Positions 22,513 to 31,044 of a DNA stretch of 34,335 bases are shown here, piece after piece. The notes under the pieces were generated by a model. That model did no database searches. It saw nothing but the letters and a program-made list of their open reading frames with translations, and was not told the origin of the DNA. Numbering within the stretch: position 1 is the first letter of the stretch; each line of letters begins with the position of its first letter. Origin of the DNA: an uncultured Acetobacteraceae bacterium (GTDB lineage: Bacteria; Pseudomonadota; Alphaproteobacteria; Acetobacterales; Acetobacteraceae); contig CALMVT010000424.1 of assembly GCA_937873175.1 (NCBI GenBank), positions 1 to 34,335 on the forward strand. Direction: 5' to 3'. A program made the position numbers and the translations under genes.

Positions 22513-23907
22513 TCACGGGTAGCAGTAGGAGTCCGACGAGCAGTCGCCGCCTTCCAGGCGGATCTGGTGCGGCCGGTGCGTCTTCGGCCATTCGATGAAG
22601 AAATCGGGGTCGAACGCGATGCCGCCCTCCGCGTTGGCATCGAGCTTCACCATCCAGCCGTCGATCCCTTCGGGATAGAACTGCTCGTCGATGACGCCGT
22701 AAAGCGAATTGGTGAAGTACACCCGCTTCCCGTCGCGGCTGATCTCCACCATCTGCGGCCCGCCGTTGAGCTTGCCGTTCTGCGCCTTGGGATGCGTCGC
22801 GCGGGAGGCGATGCCGCCGATCCGGACCGTGCCCGTGAGCTTCGGCGCGAACGGGTCGGACACGTCGTATTGCCGCAGGTCGCCGGTGCCCCAGCAGGAA
22901 ACATACAGGAACCGGTCGTCCATCGAGAGGTCGATGTCTGTGACCAGCGGCGGCACCGCGCCGAAGCCTTTCAGCATGTCCGGCAGCAGGGCCGGGTCGG
23001 CCGGCTCGGCGGGGATCTCGATGACCTTACGCACCGCCCAGGAGTCGCCCTCGCGGTACCAGGTCCAGATCGACGCGGAGAGATCCTTTAGGCTGATCAC
23101 CGAGTTGACGAAGCCATAGGCTTTGGTCGGGTCGTGCGCCGGGCGCAGCTCGAATACGAGCTGGTTCTCGGCGCCGAAGTCAATCTCCTGCTGGTGCTTG
23201 CGCGTGTGCAGGTCCCAGAAGTGCAGCTTGTGGCCGTATTGGCCGCCGAGCAGGATCTCGGGCACCAGGCCGTTCTCGAAGCTGGCGGGCAGGCCCCATT
23301 CGCTGGTGACCATGGTGTCATGGCCGAGATGCCACCACACGTCGTAGGCGAGGCGCTGCGGCCCGCGGTCGATCTCCCACTGGCCGCGTATGTCGAAGGT
23401 TTCGTGGTCCATCAGGAACACGCCGCCGGGCGCCTCGCCCTGCGCGTTCGCCAGGGCCGCGACGTAGATGCCCTCCGGCCCGCAATGGATCGTGTGCGGG
23501 CGGGTGTAGTTCGACCGCTCCGCCACCTCCTTGGGTTCCAGCACGCGGACGATCTTCGGCTGGCGCGGGTCGTCCTTCACGTCGAGGATGTGGATGCGGG
23601 ACGAGCGGAGGCCGGGCACGACGAGGTAGCGCCGTTCGGAATGCGGATGCGGCGCGTTCGGGCACAAGCAGGCGCTGCAAGCGTTCCAGCCGAAATGGTG
23701 CAGTTCGTCGCCGGTGTTCGGCATCGCCACCGTACCCACCACCTGCGAGAAGGTGGGCGACCCCGGTGCCACATCGACAACGGTGATCGCGTCTGGAAGC
23801 CGGCGCGTCGGGTCGAAGCTCGCGACGTAGGCCAGCGTTTCCACCGGCGCCTGCATGGCCATGCGGGGAGAAGGATAGAATGTCGGATCGGGTGTCCAGG
23901 TCGCCAT
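22513..23907 (-). CDS. mtoX: Methanethiol oxidase / selenium-binding protein SBP56 family
   Basis: 464-residue seven-bladed beta-propeller family protein. Members convert methanethiol with oxygen and water to formaldehyde, hydrogen peroxide and hydrogen sulfide, and bind copper. Visible signatures are MPNTGDELHHFGWNACSACL (residues about 65-84), NYTRPHTIHCGPEG, AYDVWWHLGHDTMVTSEWG, YGHKLHFWDLHTRKHQQ, and the C-terminal HRPHQIRLEGGDCSSDSYCYP. The histidine-rich segments are the probable metal site. GGAGG lies 8 nt before the ATG. No signal peptide is visible at this start, unlike some periplasmic versions. It is followed in the same direction by a membrane protein gene. Older annotations call it selenium-binding protein. 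Confidence 0.93.
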   Translation of the reverse strand: MATWTPDPTFYPSPRMAMQAPVETLAYVASFDPTRRLPDAITVVDVAPGSPTFSQVVGTVAMPNTGDELHHFGWNACSACLCPNAPHPHSERRYLVVPGLRSSRIHILDVKDDPRQPKIVRVLEPKEVAERSNYTRPHTIHCGPEGIYVAALANAQGEAPGGVFLMDHETFDIRGQWEIDRGPQRLAYDVWWHLGHDTMVTSEWGLPASFENGLVPEILLGGQYGHKLHFWDLHTRKHQQEIDFGAENQLVFELRPAHDPTKAYGFVNSVISLKDLSASIWTWYREGDSWAVRKVIEIPAEPADPALLPDMLKGFGAVPPLVTDIDLSMDDRFLYVSCWGTGDLRQYDVSDPFAPKLTGTVRIGGIASRATHPKAQNGKLNGGPQMVEISRDGKRVYFTNSLYGVIDEQFYPEGIDGWMVKLDANAEGGIAFDPDFFIEWPKTHRPHQIRLEGGDCSSDSYCYP

Positions 23908-24100
23908 GGCGGTCGCCTCCTGCTGATCTCGTGATCCGACCCTTGCGTGGGTCGTTTGCAGGGACGGCTGCCTCGCTGGCGAGAAGCCCAATCGCTGAAG
24001 CAGGCGGCCCCAAACGTCAGTCTAGGATGCCCGTTGGGCACTCACAACAAACATCGTGAATGCCTGCCCGCTGCAGCAGGGATGATCGGCAGGCGGAGAC

Positions 24101-24121
24101 GGGCCACGCATGGCGTGGCCC
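24101..24121 (-). terminator. Hairpin downstream of rhlE
   Basis: Perfect 9-bp stem GGGCCACGC/GCGTGGCCC with a 3-nt loop, 9 bp after the helicase stop. A second inverted repeat, GCCTGCC/GGCAGGC with a 19-nt spacer, lies at 24062-24094. Neither has a T-run. Together they fill most of the 223-bp gap before the methanethiol oxidase gene and probably mark the 3' end of the helicase mRNA. Confidence 0.5.
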
Positions 24122-24130
24122 GGAGCACCC

Positions 24131-25399
<1,269 letters not shown>

Positions 25400-25407
25400 G
25401 AATCAAG

Positions 25408-25423
25408 GGCGCCTCCTGGCGCC
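25408..25423 (-). promoter_or_regulatory. Hairpin enclosing the rhlE ribosome-binding site
   Basis: The minus strand reads GGCGCC-AGGA-GGCGCC: a 6-bp GC-only stem whose loop and first 3' arm bases form AGGAGG (25417-25412). Pairing would partly hide the ribosome-binding site of rhlE and could make translation depend on temperature or on the helicase itself. Confidence 0.4.
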
Positions 25424-25940
25424 GGGTCGTCAGGCCGCGCTCCTGGTCAGGAGGCAAGCGGCGCTTGGGAGAATGCCCTGCGTGGCATGGGACGCGGCGG
25501 AATTGCCGCTGAAACTCGGTGGAAGCAGTATACGGTCGAAACCTGGGGGCGAAGGGCGCTTCCGTGTTGGGCGTCGGCTCTCTGCGCGCGAGGACACCGG
25601 AAAAGGAAGGCTCAAGCAGTCGCAGTCTGCTGCATTGCACATAAACCCACTGGGTGAAAAATGCAACGGGATCGTGTCAGGAAAGCAACCCGCAAGGCAG
25701 AAATGCCACAATGCCGTTCGGCGAGGCTTCGGGGACGCCGTCCGCCAACTTGATCAGGCTGCTGGCCCCCAAGCAGCGCGATGAGGGCTTGAGCGCCGCT
25801 AACCGGCGCTTGTGCGCCGAGGCCGTCCCGTCCGGCCGGGCGGCAGTCTGGCCTGGGACGGGCCTCGGTTTCCGCCCGGGTGGCGGCCAGTGTTGACCAC
25901 AAGCCGCTGAGCGCGGAGCAGCGGCGCGAGGACCGCGCCA
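25424..25940. other. Long intergenic region upstream of rhlE, no supported gene
   Basis: About 520 bp with no convincing gene. Near 25631-25665 there is an AT-richer stretch with nested inverted repeats: TGCATT/AATGCA as outer arms and ACCCA-C-TGGGT (25645-25655) as an 11-bp palindrome, a plausible operator or promoter area for rhlE. A plus-strand frame (25654-25896) exists but has no good ribosome site and no family features. The stretch next to the mobB stop (about 25921-25939) has a short GCGCG/CGCGC hairpin. Confidence 0.4.
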
Positions 25941-26441
25941 TCAGCCGACCGGGACCGCCAGCGCCTGCACGGCTTCCGCAATGGCCGAGATGTCGTCCAA
26001 CTGCATCCAGGGCAAGGCCAGGTCCGGCACCGGCTCGTCCGACGCCACCGCGACCACGGAGGGATCGTTGGGATGGATCATGGGCTTGCCGTTCGCGGCG
26101 CGGAACACCTCAAGCTTGGGCTGCCCGCCGCGCTTGAAGCCTTCCACCAGCACGAGATCGACCGGGCTGAGGCGGGCCAGCAGGTCGGCAAGCTCGGGTT
26201 CGGCGTCGCCGCGCAGCTCGTGCATCAGAGCCCAGCGGTGGGCGGACGCCACCAGCACTTCCTGGGCGCCGGCCTGCCGGTGCTCCCACGAGTCTTTGCC
26301 GGGCTGATCCACGTCGAAGCCGTGATGCGCGTGCTTCACGGTCGAGACGCGCAGCCCTTCCCCGACCAGCACCGGGATCAGCCGGCGCAGCAAGGTGGTC
26401 TTGCCCGCGCCGCTCCAGCCGGCAAGGCCGATCACCCGCAT
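25941..26441 (-). CDS. mobB: Molybdopterin-guanine dinucleotide biosynthesis protein MobB
   Basis: 166-residue GTP-binding accessory protein for making bis-MGD molybdenum cofactor, the form needed by NasA in this window. It has the P-loop GWSGAGKTT at residues 8-16, the family motif VSTVKHAHHGFDVDQPGKDS after it, and LVLVEGFKRGGQPKLEV, containing the Walker B-like Glu, near residue 100. The start is the ATG at 26441, which gives the usual N-terminus; only a weak GGTG lies upstream. The frame is open further upstream, but that part has a different base composition and holds an RNA-like structure. mobA and moeA are not nearby. Confidence 0.93.
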   Translation of the reverse strand: MRVIGLAGWSGAGKTTLLRRLIPVLVGEGLRVSTVKHAHHGFDVDQPGKDSWEHRQAGAQEVLVASAHRWALMHELRGDAEPELADLLARLSPVDLVLVEGFKRGGQPKLEVFRAANGKPMIHPNDPSVVAVASDEPVPDLALPWMQLDDISAIAEAVQALAVPVG

Positions 26442-26467
26442 GAGGCACCAACAACACGAAGAACTGG

Positions 26468-26523
26468 CGGGGACTTTAGTTTCATCTGTCCTGTCTGCTG
26501 TTTCTGGCCCGAAGACGTCCCCG
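26468..26523 (-). promoter_or_regulatory. Candidate structured leader upstream of mobB
   Basis: Perfect 7-bp arms CGGGGAC/GTCCCCG enclose 42 nt that contain a smaller GTCT/AGAC helix. The 3' end is 26 nt before the mobB ATG. The stretch is less GC-rich than its surroundings. It might be a regulatory RNA fold; I could not match it to the molybdenum-cofactor riboswitch or another class by eye. Confidence 0.35.
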
Positions 26524-26639
26524 AGGCAACCCGGCTCTGTGTGCCATTCGACTTTCCTTTCGTCATGCACATTAGAATTCATATGGCGGGGGCCACTGTG
26601 ACTGCCCTCGACGACCCGCGCCCCCCTGCGCGCCGGCCC

Positions 26640-26658
26640 GGGCGGATGCGCCCCGCCC
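26640..26658 (-). terminator. Hairpin abutting the VOC-protein stop codon
   Basis: 6-bp stem GGGCGG/CCGCCC with a 7-nt loop, beginning on the base next to the stop codon at 26659-26661. No T-run follows. Position alone suggests a 3'-end or stabilising structure. Confidence 0.4.
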
Positions 26659-27507
26659 TCATTCCTGGAACAGCAGCGCCACGCCGCAGGCTGCCGCCGC
26701 CGCGACCGCGATGCCGCGTCCGTTCTGCGTCGCCGCGATGCCGCCGTCCCGCAGGGCGCGCGAGGCCTGATCCAGCGACGACGTGCGCAGGGTGAGCGCC
26801 GCCATGAACTGATCGCGGCCCGCGGCCTCGGGCGCATCGGCGCCGAATTCGGCATCGAGCGCCGCCCGGGTCATCACGTCGATGCTGGCCAGCCCGGCAA
26901 GGAGGCGGAATCCCTCGGCGGTCGGCCGCACATGCTCGCCACCGAACATGCGGGCGAACAGGCCGCCGAGCATCGCCGGCTCGGCAGCGCAAACAACGGC
27001 CCGCAAGATGCCCAGCGCGCCGTTCGGGTGGCGCCGCCAGGGATCGTGCCACACCAGCTCCGGCGTCAGGTGGTGGCAGAAGAACACCCGGCCGGCGGGC
27101 ACCGCTTCACGCTCCAGCCGCACGGTGCGGAACGCGGCGTCGCGCGGGCCGCCGGGCATGGCGACGGGGCGGGAGAACGCCTGGGGCGGCAACACCGGCA
27201 CCCCGGCGTCTTGCAGGGCCGCAAAGGTGCCGTCGCTGTCAAACGTCTTGAACACCAGGCCGTTCAGGCCCGCCGGCCAGTCCAGCACGTCCGTCCGCTC
27301 ATCCGCGCCGGGCGGCACCCCCAGCAGTTCGAGGTAGTCGGTGCCGAGGATCGCCAAGTTGTTGACCGAACCGAGCGTATGATGCCCGCGCGGCGTCAGC
27401 GAGAAGCCCAGGCGGTGGTAGGTCGCGGCGGCCTCGTCTAGCCGGTCGCGGGCATTGATCACGACATGGTCAATAGCCGGGACGGGGGAAGGGATGAGTC
27501 GGGCCAT
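26659..27507 (-). CDS. VOC-superfamily (glyoxalase-like) protein
   Basis: 282-residue soluble protein. The N-terminal half has the vicinal oxygen chelate pattern: IDHVVINARDRLDEAAATYHRLGFSL with the first metal His, GSVNNLAILGTDYLELLGVP with a metal Glu, and a second module with FFCHHLTPELVWHDPW. The C-terminal third, with GGLASIDVMTRAALDAEFG, looks like a decayed repeat of the fold. It resembles the glyoxalase_3 group (PF13468), whose substrates are mostly unknown; isomerase, dioxygenase or resistance roles are all possible. The start is the ATG at 27507; no strong ribosome site is visible. It is a single gene, divergent from minC. Confidence 0.82.
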   Translation of the reverse strand: MARLIPSPVPAIDHVVINARDRLDEAAATYHRLGFSLTPRGHHTLGSVNNLAILGTDYLELLGVPPGADERTDVLDWPAGLNGLVFKTFDSDGTFAALQDAGVPVLPPQAFSRPVAMPGGPRDAAFRTVRLEREAVPAGRVFFCHHLTPELVWHDPWRRHPNGALGILRAVVCAAEPAMLGGLFARMFGGEHVRPTAEGFRLLAGLASIDVMTRAALDAEFGADAPEAAGRDQFMAALTLRTSSLDQASRALRDGGIAATQNGRGIAVAAAAACGVALLFQE

Positions 27508-27684
27508 GGAGTCGCTCCGCTGCTGCCGGCTTGGTGGCTGGGGCCAGCATGTCGCGCGAGGCTGGCGCAGGAGGGGGCCTGGCGTCCAGATGCGGGCTAG
27601 GTCCAGGGTGCCGGAAGCAAAAGAGTCGTTAATCGCAACTAATCGTGTTGACGGGCCTGGCTTGTGCCAGTACGCCCGTTAACC

Positions 27685-28419
27685 GTGAGTAACACAGCGC
27701 GCCCCCGTCCGTTCCTGCGTCTCCGCGGCCGTTCGTTCATGGCCGTGGTGCTCATGCCGGATCAGCCGCTTGTCGAATGGATGGCGCAGCTCGACGCGCA
27801 GATCGCCCGCTCGCCCCGGTTCTTCGACGGGCGCCCGGTGGTGCTGGACCTGGAAGGCTTGGCCGGCGCGGAGGCCGGGTTCCTGGCCTTGATCGACGAC
27901 TTGGCCGCCCGCGCCATCCGCATCATCGGGATCGAGAACGCGGATGAGGCCGCGCTGGGTCCGCTGCTGCCCCGCTTGCCGCCCGTGCTGTCCGGCGGGC
28001 GCACGGTGGGCCTGCCGGTGCTGGTGCCGGGCGATCCCCCGCCGCCGCCGGAGCCGGAACCGCCGCCGGAGCGCGAGCCGCCCGCCCTGGTGCTCGACCG
28101 CCCGGTGCGGTCGGGACAGAGCGTCGCCTTCACCGGCGGCGACGTGACGGTGATCGGCTCCGTCGCGTCGGGGTCGGAGGTGATCGCCGGTGGGTCGATC
28201 CACGTTTACGGCACGCTGCGCGGCCGGGCCATCGCCGGGCTGCTGGGGTCCGGACTCGGCGGCGTGCCGGCGCGGATCTTCTGCCGGCGGCTGGAGGCGG
28301 AGCTGCTGGCCATCGACGGGGTGTACAAGACGGCGGACGAGATGGACCCGGCCTTGCAAGGCCGTGCGGTGCAAGTCTGGCTGGACGGCGACCAGATCGC
28401 AATTGCCGCGCTCGATTAG
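27685..28419 (+). CDS. minC: Septum site-determining protein MinC
   Basis: 244 residues. The N-terminal domain (about 1-105) inhibits FtsZ polymerisation. A proline-rich linker around residues 115-135 (PPPPPEPEPPPEREPP) joins the C-terminal beta-helix domain (from about residue 140), where RSGQSVAFTGGDVTVIGSVA and GGSIHVYGTLRGRAIAG are family signatures that bind MinD. The start is taken as the GTG at 27685, which keeps FLRLRGRSFMAVVL at the N-terminus; no good ribosome site is visible, and a GTG at 27664 is possible. It is the first gene of minCDE; minD begins 35 bp after its stop. Confidence 0.93.
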   Translation: MSNTARPRPFLRLRGRSFMAVVLMPDQPLVEWMAQLDAQIARSPRFFDGRPVVLDLEGLAGAEAGFLALIDDLAARAIRIIGIENADEAALGPLLPRLPPVLSGGRTVGLPVLVPGDPPPPPEPEPPPEREPPALVLDRPVRSGQSVAFTGGDVTVIGSVASGSEVIAGGSIHVYGTLRGRAIAGLLGSGLGGVPARIFCRRLEAELLAIDGVYKTADEMDPALQGRAVQVWLDGDQIAIAALD

Positions 28420-28454
28420 TTTTAAGACATTTCTCAGATATAGAGGTGACGGCG

Positions 28455-29270
28455 ATGGCCAAGGTGTTGGTCGTGACATCGGGCAAGGGAGGCGTCGGCA
28501 AGACGACCTCGACGGCAGCACTCGGCGCAGGACTGGCGCAAACCGGCAAGAAGGTTGTCGTGGTCGATTTCGATGTGGGCCTGCGTAACCTCGACCTGAT
28601 CATGGGGGCGGAGCGCCGGGTCGTTTACGACTTGATCAACGTCGTGCAGGGCGACGCGAAGCTGTCGCAGGCGCTGATCCGCGATAAGCGGCTTGAAACC
28701 TTGACCTTGCTGCCGGCCAGCCAGACGCGCGACAAGGACGCGCTCTCCTCCGAAGGCGTTGCCCGCGTCATGGAGGAGCTGAGGGAGAAGTTCGACTGGG
28801 TGATCTGCGACAGCCCAGCCGGCATCGAGCGCGGCGCGCAGCTTGCGATGTATCACGCCGACACGGCCGTCGTGGTGACCAACCCCGAAATCTCCTCAGT
28901 CCGCGACAGCGACCGCATCATCGGCCTGCTGGACAGCAAGACCGCGCGCGCGGAGAAAGGGGATCGCGTGGACAAGCACCTGTTGCTGACCCGCTACGAC
29001 CCGGCCCGCGCCAAGCGCGGAGAGATGCTGAAAACCGAGGACATCCTCGAAATCCTGTCCATCCCGCTTCTAGGCATCATCCCGGAAAGCCAGGACGTGC
29101 TGCGCGCCAGCAACCTGGGCGCCCCCGTCACGCTCGCCGACCCGGCCTGCCCACCCGCCCGAGCCTACACGGACGCGGTCCGGCGGCTGCTGGGGGAGAA
29201 GCTGGCGATGGCCGTGCCCGGGGACAAAAAGGGACTGTTCAACAAACTCTTTGGACGGAGGGTTGCTTGA
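28455..29270 (+). CDS. minD: Septum site-determining protein MinD
   Basis: 271-residue membrane-associated ATPase that recruits MinC to the cell poles and oscillates with MinE. The deviant Walker A is GKGGVGKTT at residues 10-18, with the signature [13 protein letters not shown] near residue 40 and [10 protein letters not shown] near residue 118. The C-terminal [12 protein letters not shown] is the amphipathic membrane-targeting helix. The ATG at 28455 has AGAGGTG about 6 nt upstream. Its stop TGA overlaps the minE TTG start (TTGA), so the two are translationally coupled. Confidence 0.96.
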   Translation: MAKVLVVTSGKGGVGKTTSTAALGAGLAQTGKKVVVVDFDVGLRNLDLIMGAERRVVYDLINVVQGDAKLSQALIRDKRLETLTLLPASQTRDKDALSSEGVARVMEELREKFDWVICDSPAGIERGAQLAMYHADTAVVVTNPEISSVRDSDRIIGLLDSKTARAEKGDRVDKHLLLTRYDPARAKRGEMLKTEDILEILSIPLLGIIPESQDVLRASNLGAPVTLADPACPPARAYTDAVRRLLGEKLAMAVPGDKKGLFNKLFGRRVA

Positions 29271-29563
29271 GCCTGCTGAATCTCTTCTACCGGCGCCCAA
29301 CCACCTCCGCCCCGGTCGCGCGGGAACGGCTGCAGATCCTGCTCGCGCATGAGCGCGGCGCCGGGAGTTCCGGCAACCATTCGCAACTCGTGGCGGTGCT
29401 GCAGGAGGAAATCCTGGCGGTGATCGCCCGGCACATGCAGATCGACCGTGACAAGGTCGTCGTCAAGCTGGACCGCGCAGAGGACGTTTCGATGCTTGAG
29501 ATCGACATCGAGATGCCGCCGCAAGCCGGGGAAATGCTGCCGCAGATCAGGGCGCAGGCCTGA
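29267..29563 (+). CDS. minE: Cell division topological specificity factor MinE
   Basis: 98-residue protein that stimulates MinD ATPase and restricts MinCD to the poles. The N-terminal membrane-binding segment ([10 protein letters not shown]) and the MinD-contact helix ([15 protein letters not shown]) are followed by the dimerisation beta domain ([38 protein letters not shown]). It starts with TTG overlapping the minD stop by four bases; the weak start with overlap may keep MinE in proportion to MinD. It ends 40 bp from a convergent small gene. Confidence 0.95.
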   Translation: MSLLNLFYRRPTTSAPVARERLQILLAHERGAGSSGNHSQLVAVLQEEILAVIARHMQIDRDKVVVKLDRAEDVSMLEIDIEMPPQAGEMLPQIRAQA

Positions 29564-29603
29564 TCCGCGGCCAATGGGCCGGGAGGCTCGGCCGAACGCC
29601 CCT

Positions 29604-29870
29604 TTAAAGGTTGCCTGCCGCGTCCGCGTGGCCCGGCTGCCGTTCCAACGCGCCCGCCATGCGGATCATGTCGCCCATGTTGCGCCAGTGCTGCAGCGCC
29701 TCGCCCAACGTCAACTCGATGAACATGCGCCGCGGCTTGCGGCCCGCCGCGGTTTCACTCGCGATCTCCCGCGAAAGGTGCACCACCACCGCGCCGGCCA
29801 GCGCCTCCGCTGTGAGGTGCGATCCCTCGATCTCCGCTAGGTAGCCGGCGTTGAAGCTTGAATTCGGCAT
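29604..29870 (-). CDS. Small hypothetical protein near min operon
   Basis: 88 residues with no known domain that I recognise. It has a mixed pattern: PNSSFNAGYLAEIEGSHLTAEALAGAVVVHLSRE looks like a helix-rich start, then RRMFIELTLGEALQHWRNMGDMIRMAG. There is no signal peptide, membrane segment or cysteine. GGGAAGG lies 6 nt before the ATG at 29870, a good ribosome site. The upstream 70 bp are AT-rich with a TATGAT that could serve as a -10 box. It is convergent with minE, so it is probably independent of it. Confidence 0.7.
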   Translation of the reverse strand: MPNSSFNAGYLAEIEGSHLTAEALAGAVVVHLSREIASETAAGRKPRRMFIELTLGEALQHWRNMGDMIRMAGALERQPGHADAAGNL

Positions 29871-29992
29871 GTTCAACCTTCCCGTCAGTGTCCACTCCAA
29901 AGATCATAACATAAACGTGATGAATCCACGGTTAATTTCGGCCGTCTAGCAAAACAGCCGCGTTTGTTGCGCGGGTGCCACAGCGCGGCCAC

Positions 29993-31009
29993 TCAGCCGC
30001 GCAACGCCGTGTGCGGGGCCTCGCTGACCGCGCGCATGACGGCGGCCGGGCTGATGCCCGCCATGCCGTGTGTCCGGTCGAGCCCGCCGGGCGGCAGCAC
30101 GGGCACGATCAGCGGGCTATGTCCCAACGGCGGCGTTGCGCCGAACAACCCATAACTGCGCGTGCCGGCTGCAGCCGCGATGTTGAGCGCCGCGGTGTCG
30201 TTGCCCACGTAGAATGCCGCTTCGGCCAGCAACGCCGCGAGTTCCCTGAGGTGCCAGCCCAGAACCAGCCGGACCCGCCCCGCTTGCGCGCCGAGCGCCG
30301 CGGTGATCGCATCCGCCATGCCCTGCTCCGCCGGGCCGCCCACCAGCGCCACCTCCGGCCACCCGGAGTCCAGCAGCGCCGCCGTCAACGCCGCGAAACG
30401 TGTCGCCCCCCAGTTTTTCCACTCGTCCGACGATGCAATGCCGAGCGCCACGAACCCGCCCGGCACGGCCAAACCGCCCGCCCGGAGCCGTTGCACGGCT
30501 GCGAGCCGGTCCGCCACGCGGACATGCAGCACGGGGTCCGGCCGATCGAGCGCGATCCCGGCCGCCGCCATCCACGCGTTCGCCTGCTCGTACGGGTGAC
30601 TCTTCCACGCGGACCGCGGCAGGAACGGCCCCTGTAGCACCCGGCGCTGCATCCCGATGCCGTAGCCGTGCCGGTGCCGCGCGCCCATCGCCAGCACGGC
30701 CAGCGTCAGGTTGCGGCTGCGGGTCATCAGCACCGCGCCATCGCAGCGGAGGCCGCGCAGGTCGCGGATCAGCCGCAACATCCCGGCGGTGCCCTCGTGC
30801 CGTCCGCCCGGGCTCCATTGGCCGCGCTCGACCCACAGGATATCGTGCACCCCGTCCTCCGGCCCGACGAATTGGTCCGCCATGGACCGGGGGCGCGTGA
30901 CCAACGTGACGCGTCCGGCGACGTGCCGCGCCAGCGCCCGGATGTGCGGCAGGTGCCAGATCATGTCGCCGATGCCGACGCGCGGCTGCACCAGCGCCAG
31001 ATGGCGCAT
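29993..31009 (-). CDS. Glycosyltransferase family 9 (heptosyltransferase-like)
   Basis: 338-residue GT-B glycosyltransferase of the ADP-heptose:LPS heptosyltransferase type. The N-terminal HLALVQPRVGIGDMIWHLPHIRAL has the GxGD acceptor-site motif. The C-terminal half shows FVALGIASSDEWKNWGATRFAALT, the typical K-W/R-W sugar-donor region, and FYVGNDTAALNIAAAAGTRSYGLFGATPP with the conserved GNDT..LNIAAA segment. It acts at the cytoplasmic face on lipopolysaccharide or another glycan; donor and acceptor are unknown. No ribosome site is evident at the ATG at 31009. It lies 35 bp after the heparinase-like gene on the same strand, so probably in one operon. Confidence 0.88.
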   Translation of the reverse strand: MRHLALVQPRVGIGDMIWHLPHIRALARHVAGRVTLVTRPRSMADQFVGPEDGVHDILWVERGQWSPGGRHEGTAGMLRLIRDLRGLRCDGAVLMTRSRNLTLAVLAMGARHRHGYGIGMQRRVLQGPFLPRSAWKSHPYEQANAWMAAAGIALDRPDPVLHVRVADRLAAVQRLRAGGLAVPGGFVALGIASSDEWKNWGATRFAALTAALLDSGWPEVALVGGPAEQGMADAITAALGAQAGRVRLVLGWHLRELAALLAEAAFYVGNDTAALNIAAAAGTRSYGLFGATPPLGHSPLIVPVLPPGGLDRTHGMAGISPAAVMRAVSEAPHTALRG

Positions 31010-31044
31010 GGGGGGAATAGGGGACAGGACAGCCGCGCCGGGCC

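Noticed and set aside
25654-25896. 80-residue plus-strand frame upstream of mobB
   Set aside because: No ribosome-binding site, no domain, biased composition, and it lies in a probable promoter region.
26442-26583. N-terminal extension of MobB by about 47 residues
   Set aside because: The P-loop protein normally starts a few residues before the strand leading into the P-loop, and the extension has different base composition and holds an RNA-like stem.
27629-27676. CtrA-like TTAA-N7-TAAT and a TTGACG -35 box upstream of minC
   Set aside because: The second half-site does not match TTAA, and the position 17 nt after TTGACG is TACGCC, a poor -10 box.
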